A DNA stretch of 57,188 nt from a virus. Below the pieces are notes generated by a model that searched no databases, was not told where the DNA came from, and worked only from the letters and a program-made list of their open reading frames with translations. Location of the stretch: IMG/VR virus record IMGVR_UViG_3300032236_000645, positions 1 through 57,188 of that record; one strand, 5' to 3'. The translations under genes were made by a program, and so were the position numbers. Shown piece by piece: positions 23,462 through 31,024 of the stretch. Each line of letters begins with the position of its first letter. Within the stretch, counting starts at the first letter, position 1.

Positions 23462-25543
23462 ATGTTTCAAAAATTTGGTAAAGAAATTCCCCAATCACTA
23501 GTAGATGCCGTTTCGGGTATCATGTATGAAGCTAAGGCCGATGAACCTGCCGCACCAGATGCAGATGCTATTGCTCGCCGTAAACGTCTACAAGCAATCA
23601 AAGATAAACAAGAAGATGATGCTGCGGAACGTGGTGCTGGCGAAAAGAAATCTTCTGGTGTTCGTCAAGTAGCTGGTAAAGCTTACGGTGGCGCTAAACA
23701 AAAAGATGACGATTTAGAAGAATCTAAAAAACATATGGATGAAGCAGATGTTGAAGAATCTGGACTCCGTATGGCTGCTCATGCTGCTCATAAAGCTGGT
23801 CAAAAGAACTTTGAATTTCAAGGTAAAACATATCCGGTTAAAGTTACAAAAGAAGATAAATCTTGTGTAACTAAACCTGAAGTAAAAAAGATTGCTGATA
23901 AAGAAGTTGGCAAACACGAAAAGAAAATGCACCATGAAGAAAAGCAATTAGATGAAAAGGCAGTAAGTATTGCTCAACAAAAATTCATGGGTATGGTTAA
24001 TGCCGTTAAAAAAGGCAAAATGAAAGCTCCAAGTAAAGAAGTAGGAAAAGCTGCTCATAGTATGACAAAGAAAGCTGCTCACGATTTTGCTGCTACTAAA
24101 CACAAAGGTTTACCTCAACATAAAGAAGAAGTTGAACAAGTAGTTGAATACAAAGGTCAACCTAAAGATGTTCCTTTTGATGCTGATAAACCACATGGCA
24201 AAATTGCTACTGCTGGTAAAAAAGGTTATGGTGTTTCAGCTGCTAAACATCTAGCTCGCCAAGGATTGAGAAAATTCTTAAAAAAAGAAACTCTGATGGG
24301 TAAAGCAGGTTGCACATCAGAGGAAGCCGACCTCGAAGAATCTCGTGGTCATAAAATCCTTGCAACAAAATTAAAACAATTGTCAATGCAAAGTCACGGT
24401 ATGGCACCAGAGTTATCTGTTAGTCCTCAAGATATCAAAGACAAATTAAAAGATGCAGCTAGTATCAATCAAGTTGAAATTGTTAAGCAAAAAGATTCTT
24501 CAATTAAAAAAGAGGCGGCTGGTAATCCTGGTCCTGTGAGAAAACATGTTCCATCGCCAATGGAAAAACCAAGTAAAGATGATATGGCGGCCTGGCATGC
24601 TAAACAAAAAGAGAAACATGCTTACAAAAAAGAAGAAGCATTAAGTGAAGAATTTCATCCAAATGTTCACGCTGAATTGAAAAAACATGCTGGTAAAATC
24701 GGCGCTGTTATGCACAATACAAAAGATAATGCTATTGCTGTTATTGTACATCATACTGATGACAAAGGTCTTTCTGGTCCTCACCATGTACATTTTTTCC
24801 ATAATGATAAAAAAGTACACTCAACTGTTCATCCAACATTTGGCGATGCTGAATCTCATGCTGTAGATACCATCACTTCTAAAAAAGGTTTGAAACATTT
24901 AGGTAAAATGCACACCTTGATGGAAGAGCAAATTGATGAAGGTTCTAGTACTGAATTTCAAGACAAACTACGTAGCAGCGTGCCAAAAGGTAAAGGTCTT
25001 AAAAATACTGAGTTCCAAAATATTGTAGCTCGCAAGAATAAAAAAGATCCACACTGTCCTGGTTGCGGATTACACGCAAGTGATGAAGCTAAAGGTGGCA
25101 AGCACGGTAAGTTCTGTAAGCAGGCAAATGAAGAAGTAGAACAAATTGATGAATTATCTAAAGATACATTAACATCATATAAAAATAAAGCTACTTCAGA
25201 TAAAGAAGGACATGATGATGTTAAATATGATGGCGACCAATCTTTCACTAATCGAATGAAAGCAAATTGGAAAGGTTCTTTACGCAAAAAAGGCATTGCT
25301 AATGCTAATAAGAAATTAGGTGAAGAAAATCAGATTGATGAAACTGCTACATTAGACCAATACATTAAGTCTATGGGCTATGACCCAGAGCATATGGAAA
25401 AGAACAAGAAAGTTATGTTCTCAAAAACTAATGCTTTCAAAACTTGGGCTTCTACAAGACAAGAAGGTCTTTATGATGCTGGCCAAAAAGGTACACAAGA
25501 CATCGATACTCACATGTCACCAGGCGCAACTGCTAGAGGATAA
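23462..25543 (+). CDS. large Lys/Glu/His-rich repeat protein, likely internal virion protein
   Basis: 693 aa, highly charged and low in complexity, with many Lys, Glu, His and Ala. Recurrent pieces such as EEVEQVVE, EEVEQIDELSKDTL and (E)EADxEES are spaced through it. EEVEQIDELSK-type repeats are common in large head-associated proteins of aquatic T4-like phages. Near residues 530-545 CPGCGLHASDEAKGGKHGKFC forms a possible zinc knuckle. The last 45 residues (DQYIKSMGYDPEHMEKN...KT..F) are similar to the start of the next protein. AGGAG precedes the ATG. A role as internal head or core protein is inferred from composition and context. Confidence 0.72.
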   Translation: MFQKFGKEIPQSLVDAVSGIMYEAKADEPAAPDADAIARRKRLQAIKDKQEDDAAERGAGEKKSSGVRQVAGKAYGGAKQKDDDLEESKKHMDEADVEESGLRMAAHAAHKAGQKNFEFQGKTYPVKVTKEDKSCVTKPEVKKIADKEVGKHEKKMHHEEKQLDEKAVSIAQQKFMGMVNAVKKGKMKAPSKEVGKAAHSMTKKAAHDFAATKHKGLPQHKEEVEQVVEYKGQPKDVPFDADKPHGKIATAGKKGYGVSAAKHLARQGLRKFLKKETLMGKAGCTSEEADLEESRGHKILATKLKQLSMQSHGMAPELSVSPQDIKDKLKDAASINQVEIVKQKDSSIKKEAAGNPGPVRKHVPSPMEKPSKDDMAAWHAKQKEKHAYKKEEALSEEFHPNVHAELKKHAGKIGAVMHNTKDNAIAVIVHHTDDKGLSGPHHVHFFHNDKKVHSTVHPTFGDAESHAVDTITSKKGLKHLGKMHTLMEEQIDEGSSTEFQDKLRSSVPKGKGLKNTEFQNIVARKNKKDPHCPGCGLHASDEAKGGKHGKFCKQANEEVEQIDELSKDTLTSYKNKATSDKEGHDDVKYDGDQSFTNRMKANWKGSLRKKGIANANKKLGEENQIDETATLDQYIKSMGYDPEHMEKNKKVMFSKTNAFKTWASTRQEGLYDAGQKGTQDIDTHMSPGATARG

Positions 25544-25544
25544 T

Positions 25545-26063
25545 ATGGATTACATTACAGAATTTGCTAAAGAAATTGTAGACCGTTATCTGAAAGCTAA
25601 AGGTTGGGATCCTAGACATGTGGATAGAAATAGACGCATGGCTATGACCAAGACCAAAGAGTTTCAGTTGTATGCTCAACGCATGGGTGAAGCGATGGAA
25701 TTTCCACAAGGTGATTTTGATGCTAAAGGCACCTCAGCTAAAGTTGTTGGTGAAAAGAATTTATCTAAATCAGCACAATTAGTTAAGTCAATCTATAAGA
25801 AACATAGAATTAAAGAAGAACTCTATGACCATGAAAAAGATGACAAAGACGGAACTACATACGGCAAGAAACCTAAACTATCAGCTAATAAACAAGAAAC
25901 AGACCAACAAGGTCAAAGTGATAGTAAGACCCAAGCAGCAGCTGTATTAAGTGGTGGTACAACATTAACTGGTCAAAAGAGAGATGTTGTTGAAATTGAT
26001 CCAGTGTTGAAAAAGAGTAAGCCAGGTTCGCCTAATGGTGAAGTAGGCGATACAAAACAATAA
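25545..26063 (+). CDS. small basic protein sharing a module with its upstream neighbour
   Basis: 172 aa from ATG 25545, the first in-frame ATG after the upstream stop; a longer frame overlaps the previous gene and is not credible. Residues about 10-45 (IVDRYLKAKGWDPRHVDRN, then KT-x-x-F) match the C-terminal module of the 693-aa protein. The N-terminus DYITEFAKE also shows F7 and E10 of the targeting-like motif. The second half is polar, Gln/Lys-rich and probably disordered. The late-type AATAAATA overlaps its stop. Confidence 0.72.
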   Translation: MDYITEFAKEIVDRYLKAKGWDPRHVDRNRRMAMTKTKEFQLYAQRMGEAMEFPQGDFDAKGTSAKVVGEKNLSKSAQLVKSIYKKHRIKEELYDHEKDDKDGTTYGKKPKLSANKQETDQQGQSDSKTQAAAVLSGGTTLTGQKRDVVEIDPVLKKSKPGSPNGEVGDTKQ

Positions 26064-26066
26064 ATA
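26059..26066 (+). promoter_or_regulatory. T4-type late promoter element
   Basis: AATAAATA overlapping the preceding stop, 37 bp before the ATG of the Ig-like virion protein at 26103. AAGGAG lies between. Confidence 0.45.
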
Positions 26067-26102
26067 GCAATATAATTCCGAAAGATTAAGGAGAAATACA
26101 AA

Positions 26103-26804
26103 ATGGCTTCAAACCAAGGTAATTACGATAACAGTGCTAATGTCCCATTGTGGTCAGCGACATCTGTTTTCAAGGCACCAACAGCAGTTAATGCTGCCGC
26201 TTTATACGAAGATACAACACCTAATGACCAAATTGCTGGTGTAACAATAGGTGTATTTGCCGTCGATGATGCTGAAAAGATTGTTGAAGGTAATTCTGGT
26301 TCACACGCTGGATGGGTACTAAGAAGAGTTGGTTCTGGTGGTCGTGCTGGTCGTGTACAAGAAGAAACTCTAGCAGTTGTTGCTAACTTCCGTTCAGATA
26401 ATAATGCAGATGATGCAGTATATGCAGACGCTTCTATCATTATCACTCAACCAGTATCATTACGCACAGTTAATTCTAATACATCAGCTGCTAATGTGGT
26501 AACATTCTCTGTTGCTGGTACAAAAGTTTCTCCTGCAAATGCAGTAGTGACATACCAATGGCAAGTTAATAATAACGCAGGTGGTACATGGGTTAACATC
26601 GATGCTGGTACTGATGTATCAACTGGTCAACCAGGTGGTTCACATAAAACAGGCGCTACAACAGATACATTCTCAATTGCTCCAACAGATACAACAGCAA
26701 ACAATTATGTATTCCGTGCCGCAATTACTGCTACTAACCCAAATATTACAAACTCAGCTTTAACTGTTTACTCATCAAACGGCAGAATCTATATTCCTGC
26801 TTAA
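26103..26804 (+). CDS. virion structural protein with Ig-like domain
   Basis: 233 aa. The N-terminal half includes SGSHAGWVLRRVGSGGRAGR near 62-81, a segment I associate with a conserved virion protein of aquatic T4-like phages. The C-terminal half (about 115-230) alternates T/V/N/A strands with YQWQVNNNAGGTWVNI, typical of bacterial Ig-like domains found in Hoc-like decoration or fibre proteins. It has no Cys and a late element plus strong AAGGAG upstream. A strong terminator directly downstream fits a highly expressed structural gene. Exact location in the virion is unknown. Confidence 0.78.
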   Translation: MASNQGNYDNSANVPLWSATSVFKAPTAVNAAALYEDTTPNDQIAGVTIGVFAVDDAEKIVEGNSGSHAGWVLRRVGSGGRAGRVQEETLAVVANFRSDNNADDAVYADASIIITQPVSLRTVNSNTSAANVVTFSVAGTKVSPANAVVTYQWQVNNNAGGTWVNIDAGTDVSTGQPGGSHKTGATTDTFSIAPTDTTANNYVFRAAITATNPNITNSALTVYSSNGRIYIPA

Positions 26805-26822
26805 TGTATGACAACTAAATAA

Positions 26823-26846
26823 GGGGGACTCCGGTCCCTCTTTTTT
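26823..26846 (+). terminator. rho-independent terminator
   Basis: Perfect stem GGGAC (26825-26829) / GTCCC (26834-26838) with a TCCG tetraloop (UNCG type), extended by a G-U and a G-C pair. Six T follow at 26841-26846. It ends the Ig-like virion gene. A weak late-like CTAAATA lies just before it. Confidence 0.93.
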
Positions 26847-26864
26847 GGCTATAAGAAAAATAAT

Positions 26865-27251
26865 ATGTTTGATGACTTAAATGATGACAACTTTTTGATT
26901 TACGCTATGAAGTCATATACTTCTCCGCATTGTATAATGTCGGAATTTGAAGGTGACTTAAAACGAACAAAATACTTAAAAAAGTTATTTCGTAGATATA
27001 AAATAAGTAATGACCTTAAAGAGAGGTTAATTCTCAATCATCTTATTTTATTATATAATGTATTTGAAGTGGAATCGGCAACAAGAATTTTATTTTATAA
27101 GATTGATGATAGGGATTATGATATCCTTAAAACCTTTTTATTATACTTAAACTATATGCCTAATCGAATTATTGGCATCAAAGGTAAAAACATAGAATCA
27201 TCAGATATTCTAATAAATATGGATATCGCAGAGATACTGAGGAAATTATGA
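26865..27251 (+). CDS. conserved T4-like phage protein of unknown function
   Basis: 128 aa, strongly helical. Starts with FDDLNDDNFLIYAMKSYTSP and continues with DLKRTKYLKKLFRRY, then hydrophobic helices containing LILNHLILLYNVFEVE. I recognise the pattern as a protein conserved among aquatic T4-like phages, but no activity is known to me. There is no clear SD before its ATG. It overlaps the next gene by 4 bp (ATGA), and the strong terminator separates it from the Ig-like virion gene. Confidence 0.78.
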   Translation: MFDDLNDDNFLIYAMKSYTSPHCIMSEFEGDLKRTKYLKKLFRRYKISNDLKERLILNHLILLYNVFEVESATRILFYKIDDRDYDILKTFLLYLNYMPNRIIGIKGKNIESSDILINMDIAEILRKL

Positions 27252-27871
27252 AAACATTCAAAGCCCATTTAGAAGAAGCCTGTTGGAAAGGTTACAAAGC
27301 CATTGGAGTAAAAGACAAAGGTGGTCGTAAAGTTCCAAATTGTGTTCCGGTCTCAAAAGAAGAAGTTGAACTGGATGAGACAAAAGACCATACTGAATAC
27401 GAAGACCCTCATATGGCAGTAAATCAATTAAGAAGTATCATTCACAATGCTCAAGAAATGCTAGATTTAATTGGTGATGATAGTGACTTACCTGAATGGA
27501 TTGAATCTAAGATTACATTAGCTGAAGATTATCTAATGACATCTTCAAACTATATGCGTAGCGAAATGAAAGAAAGCTACGAACACTTAGATGAAAAATC
27601 TCCAGCTTGGCAACGTAAAGCCGGTAAGAATCCAGAAGGCGGCTTGAATAAAAAAGGTGTTGCTTCTTATCGTAGAGAACATCCAGGTTCTAAATTAAAA
27701 ACAGCTGTCACAACAAAACCATCTAAGTTGGATCCAGATAGTAAATCTGCTAAACGTAGAAAATCATTTTGCGCTCGTATGAGTGGCATGAAGAAGAAGT
27801 TAACTTCATCAAAAACTGCTAGTGATCCTGATTCACGTATAAACAAATCTTTAAGAAAATGGAATTGTTAA
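27248..27871 (+). CDS. DUF6321-like protein with capsid-targeting-like N-terminus
   Basis: 207 aa. MKTFKAHLEEA aligns with the T4 internal-protein targeting peptide MKTYQEFIAEA at M1-K2-T3, aromatic 4, E10 and A11. Next comes the CWKGYKAIGVKDKGG..VPNCVP cassette common in aquatic T4-like phages. The C-terminal half (SPAWQRKAGKNPEGGLNKKG, then KRRKSFCARMSGMKKKL and a final RKWNC) is the DUF6321-type basic domain. Its high Lys/Arg content suggests nucleic-acid binding. It overlaps the upstream gene and is one base from the next. Confidence 0.78.
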   Translation: MKTFKAHLEEACWKGYKAIGVKDKGGRKVPNCVPVSKEEVELDETKDHTEYEDPHMAVNQLRSIIHNAQEMLDLIGDDSDLPEWIESKITLAEDYLMTSSNYMRSEMKESYEHLDEKSPAWQRKAGKNPEGGLNKKGVASYRREHPGSKLKTAVTTKPSKLDPDSKSAKRRKSFCARMSGMKKKLTSSKTASDPDSRINKSLRKWNC

Positions 27872-27872
27872 T

Positions 27873-28307
27873 ATGATATCGTTCAAATCATTTTTACTAG
27901 AACAACCTACACATCCGGAATCTAAACCTACACGTAAACGTAGCCATGATATTTCTAAGCACGTTAAGAGTTTGAAACCAGTTGGTTCTATTACAACTGA
28001 AATGGATAAATCACAAGAACCGCCTGGCCGTGACGACCCTTATGATTACAATAAAGGTAAATGGCACAAAGGCAAAGTATTATCAAAAGATAAAACAACA
28101 AGTCTTGCTACCGATATAATGAAAAAAGTTCTCAATGGACCTAAAAAGAAATCAATCAAAGAAGATGGTATGGGAGCAGGTAGTGCTGGGCCAACTAATG
28201 TAACTGGTCCACAATCTGGTACAGACCCAATCAGCGCTACGGCTGTTCATCCTAAAAAGAAAAAGAAATACCTAATGGGTATAAGACGTAACCCACCTAA
28301 AATGTAA
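27873..28307 (+). CDS. small basic protein with capsid-targeting-like N-terminus
   Basis: 144 aa. MISFKSFLLEQ carries F4, F7, L8 and E10 of the targeting-like motif. The body is polar and basic (many Lys, Pro, Thr, Ser). The C-terminal part AGSAGPTNVTGPQSGTDPIS followed by KKKKKYLM resembles tails of other aquatic T4-like phage proteins. Probably a packaged, DNA-binding internal protein; this is inferred from composition and neighbours. Confidence 0.7.
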   Translation: MISFKSFLLEQPTHPESKPTRKRSHDISKHVKSLKPVGSITTEMDKSQEPPGRDDPYDYNKGKWHKGKVLSKDKTTSLATDIMKKVLNGPKKKSIKEDGMGAGSAGPTNVTGPQSGTDPISATAVHPKKKKKYLMGIRRNPPKM

Positions 28308-28317
28308 TGGAGATACT

Positions 28318-28926
28318 ATGTTAACTGAACAAAACCTATCACAAATTTGCACTAAAAATAAAAATGTTGGTGAATTGTTAATCGCATTATTGGATGTATT
28401 ACCAAAATATGATATCAATACTAACAATCGTATTGCTGGTTTCTTGGCACAATGTGGCCATGAATCTGCTGACTTTACAGTATTAAAAGAAAACTTAAAC
28501 TACGGCGCTGCCGGTTTACGTGGAACATTTGGTAAATACTTTGCCGATGATGCTACTGCTAAAGCTTACGAACGTCAACCAGAAAAGATTGCTAACCGTG
28601 TATACGCTAGTCGTATGGGTAACGGTAATGAAGCATCTGGTGACGGATACAAATACCGTGGTCGTGGTGCAATCCAATTGACAGGCCATGACAACTATCA
28701 AGCATTTGCTACATCTATTGGTAAATCAATTGATGAAACTATTGCTTATTTGGAAACACTAGAAGGTGCTATTGAGTCAGCTGCTTGGTTCTGGAAGACA
28801 CATGGTCTTAATGCTACATGTGATGCTGATGATATTGTAGCTATGACTAAAAAAATTAACGGCGGCACTATCGGTTTAGATGACCGTAAGGCTCATTACG
28901 TTAAAGCTAAATCATTGTTGGTATAA
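28318..28926 (+). CDS. GH19-type endolysin (chitinase-like lysozyme)
   Basis: 202 aa muralytic enzyme. The catalytic region contains CGHESADF (H48-E49-S50), ENLNY near 57-61 with the second acid, and YKYRGRGAIQLTGHDNY near 117-133, all signatures of GH19. Length matches single-domain phage GH19 endolysins. No signal peptide, so it needs a holin; a holin-like gene lies 1.3 kb downstream. AGGAGA-like GGAG precedes the start. It opens the lysis cassette. Confidence 0.94.
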   Translation: MLTEQNLSQICTKNKNVGELLIALLDVLPKYDINTNNRIAGFLAQCGHESADFTVLKENLNYGAAGLRGTFGKYFADDATAKAYERQPEKIANRVYASRMGNGNEASGDGYKYRGRGAIQLTGHDNYQAFATSIGKSIDETIAYLETLEGAIESAAWFWKTHGLNATCDADDIVAMTKKINGGTIGLDDRKAHYVKAKSLLV

Positions 28927-28928
28927 TT

Positions 28929-29381
28929 ATGTTAGGTTTGATAATGTCTTTTATTCCTGATGCTTGGTTAGAATTGGCTGTCAATCTAACCTTAGTATCA
29001 GGTATTGTTGGAGTTATGAGTGGTGAAATATTACGTTTCATTCCTTCTTGGAATCCATACTTAAAATTACTAAGAACTTTGGGTTATATCCTATTAGTTT
29101 TTGGTGTATATTTCAAAGGCAGTTATGCCACCGAAATGGAGTGGAGAGCTAAAGTAGATGCTATGAAAGCTCAGGTTGCTATTGCGGAAGAAAAAGCCAA
29201 AACTGCTAATGCTGAAATACAAACCAAGATAGTTACTAAGATTAAAACAATACACGATACTAAAGTAGTTACAAAAAATGTAATACAAGAAAAAAGAGTA
29301 TTGATTGATAAAGATTGTGATGTACCACAAGTTGCAATTGACATTTTAAATGCTGCGGCAGAAGGTAAGGCAGCCAAATGA
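28929..29381 (+). CDS. i-spanin-like (Rz-like) membrane protein
   Basis: 150 aa. Two N-terminal hydrophobic segments (about 10-35 and 47-65) precede a long Lys/Ala/Glu coiled coil (about 75-130) and a short Cys-containing tail, the plan of an inner-membrane spanin. It overlaps by 4 bp a small lipoprotein gene, which fits an i-spanin/o-spanin pair that fuses inner and outer membranes in the last lysis step. A second ATG at 28944 could be the true start. Two TM segments rather than one are atypical. Confidence 0.68.
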   Translation: MLGLIMSFIPDAWLELAVNLTLVSGIVGVMSGEILRFIPSWNPYLKLLRTLGYILLVFGVYFKGSYATEMEWRAKVDAMKAQVAIAEEKAKTANAEIQTKIVTKIKTIHDTKVVTKNVIQEKRVLIDKDCDVPQVAIDILNAAAEGKAAK

Positions 29382-29641
29382 AAAAACTAATACTATTACT
29401 ACCTTTATTGTTAGTTGGATGTCTTGAAGATATACCAGTTAAACCAAATTGGCCAGAAGTACCAGAACAATTGAAAACAGTATGTCCTGATTTAGCAATG
29501 GTTAAACAAGGTGCTAAATTAAGTGAGATTATTGAGATTGTAGCGGACAACTATTACACATACCATGAGTGTCAAGTTAAAGTTGACGCTTGGAAAGAAT
29601 GGTATGATACACAAAAGAAAATATATGAGGATGTGAAATGA
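29378..29641 (+). CDS. o-spanin-like (Rz1-like) lipoprotein
   Basis: 87 aa with signal peptide and lipobox LLLVGC, giving an acylated Cys near residue 15. The mature part is Pro-rich at first (IPVKPNWPEVPEQ), then helical with YYTYHECQVKVDAWKEWY. Short Pro-containing outer-membrane lipoproteins directly after an Rz-like gene are classical o-spanins. The ATGA overlap with the upstream gene supports the pairing; it overlaps the next lipoprotein gene in the same way. Confidence 0.72.
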   Translation: MKKLILLLPLLLVGCLEDIPVKPNWPEVPEQLKTVCPDLAMVKQGAKLSEIIEIVADNYYTYHECQVKVDAWKEWYDTQKKIYEDVK

Positions 29642-30033
29642 AAAAAATCATATTAAGTTGTTTACTAACTTTATCGTTAAGTGGTTGTGTAGTATATGAT
29701 GCTTTCTTTATGGCCAAGTATGATAATAACGAATATGGTTTAATTACCAGAATTAAAACATTAGCTGAAACAGCTGAATGTTCTGATAAAGATAATATTG
29801 CTGAATCTGCTAAACAAATTTGGATTTACTCAGTTGAACTTAAAAACTTCACACAATATATTCCAAGAAATGAACAAGCCAATGATATGGCTACAAAGTT
29901 AGCAGAAGTAACAAAAGGTTTACACAATAAGCACGGCGAAATGAGTAATGTATACTGTGAAGAAAAACTAAAAGTAATTACTAAGACCTCCGATGTTATA
30001 CAAAAAGCTTTAGGGAGTAAACCAAGATGGTAG
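29638..30033 (+). CDS. small lipoprotein in the lysis cassette
   Basis: 131 aa with signal peptide and lipobox LSLSGC near residue 17. The mature part is helical with two Cys. Overlaps on both sides (4 bp and 7 bp) place it in the same translational unit as the spanins and holin. It might be a second outer-membrane lysis factor or a superinfection-exclusion lipoprotein; the sequence does not decide. Confidence 0.7.
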   Translation: MKKIILSCLLTLSLSGCVVYDAFFMAKYDNNEYGLITRIKTLAETAECSDKDNIAESAKQIWIYSVELKNFTQYIPRNEQANDMATKLAEVTKGLHNKHGEMSNVYCEEKLKVITKTSDVIQKALGSKPRW

Positions 30034-30236
30034 ATATTAAAACGATTACAATTATGGTAGAATCTGTAACACAGAAATATGAAAACGGTGATTTGACAAA
30101 AGAAGAGTATTTGGAATTAGTACAGGACATTAATACTTCTAATTTAGTTGCTAACACCGCTAAAGAAGTTGAAGACCTTGCTAATCTGAATAGAATGTTA
30201 AATAACATAGTTACCGGTTTATCATTGGTAGCATAA
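30027..30236 (+). CDS. small helical protein in the lysis cassette
   Basis: 69 aa, acidic, helical, no TM and no Cys. The start overlaps the lipoprotein stop by 7 bp. It could be a cytoplasmic partner or antiholin-like regulator, but there is no sequence evidence beyond position. Confidence 0.6.
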   Translation: MVDIKTITIMVESVTQKYENGDLTKEEYLELVQDINTSNLVANTAKEVEDLANLNRMLNNIVTGLSLVA

Positions 30237-30246
30237 GGAGATAGCA

Positions 30247-30570
30247 GTGCCTACAAAAATAGAAGAAAAAGAAGAATTATCAGTAACACCAATTGTAGAT
30301 AAAGACCAAGAAGATTGGATGACAAAAAAATGGCGTCCTATGATGGCTATGGTTTACATGGCTATTAATTTATTTGACTTTATCATTGGCCCAATTCTTT
30401 ATAATATTTTACAATATTTAAATCCAGGCCAACAAGTCGGTATGTGGCAACCATTAACACTACAAGGTGGTGGTTTAATTCATATCGCTTTTGGTGCTAT
30501 TCTAGGTATCTCTGCTTGGACTCGTGGCCAAGAGAAGATTAAGAAAATCGAAACTGGTGCGGATGAATAA
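30247..30570 (+). CDS. holin (3-TM holin family-like)
   Basis: 107 aa with a GTG start behind AAGGAG. The soluble N-terminus (about 1-28) is followed by WRPMMAMVYMAINLFDFIIG, a second hydrophobic helix and LIHIAFGAILGISAW before a charged tail. This pattern fits the 3-TM holins common in phages of Gram-negative bacteria. It would trigger release of the GH19 endolysin through the inner membrane. It overlaps the next gene by one base. Confidence 0.82.
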   Translation: MPTKIEEKEELSVTPIVDKDQEDWMTKKWRPMMAMVYMAINLFDFIIGPILYNILQYLNPGQQVGMWQPLTLQGGGLIHIAFGAILGISAWTRGQEKIKKIETGADE

Positions 30571-31004
30571 TGGCGGAGAGAGATACCGAAATAAAAGTGG
30601 ATGTTGAGGTGTTGAAAACACAAGTAGGCACCTTAACTAAACTTTGTGAAAAGATGGATACGGTTATTGAAAAACTAGTAGACCATCAAGGGGTTCTTAT
30701 TAATCAAATATACGATGACATGGATAAACGTAAAGACGCTATCTATGGAGACATTAAGGATTTATACAACCGAGTTAATACCATGGATAAAGAGTTGACT
30801 GAAAAGTTGGAGAAGAGTGAAGAGCGAATCACTCTTAAACTTGAAGCTTTAACTGAAAAAATCAAACAACATGCCGATAGCGAAGATAAACTTATAGCTC
30901 TTTTAGCTAAGTATAAGTGGCCATTGCTTATTGGTATTATCGTCATTTCATGGTTGACAAGTCATGTTGGTCCTGATACAATACTCAAACTTATTATGAA
31001 ATAG
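30570..31004 (+). CDS. coiled-coil protein with C-terminal TM anchor
   Basis: 144 aa. A long coiled coil (about 5-110, many Lys/Glu/Asp/Leu) ends in one TM helix (about 117-135, WPLLIGIIVISWL). It is tail-anchored in topology. It shares a TAATG overlap with the holin gene and ends the lysis cassette 21 bp before the primase gene. The role is probably linked to lysis timing or membrane association, by position only. Confidence 0.7.
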   Translation: MAERDTEIKVDVEVLKTQVGTLTKLCEKMDTVIEKLVDHQGVLINQIYDDMDKRKDAIYGDIKDLYNRVNTMDKELTEKLEKSEERITLKLEALTEKIKQHADSEDKLIALLAKYKWPLLIGIIVISWLTSHVGPDTILKLIMK

Positions 31005-31024
31005 TAAAGTTTTGAGATTATATT

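Noticed and set aside
26811-26822. Late promoter before gene 26865 (CTAAATAAG)
   Set aside because: Only a partial match and placed directly before the terminator; listed only as a weak resemblance.
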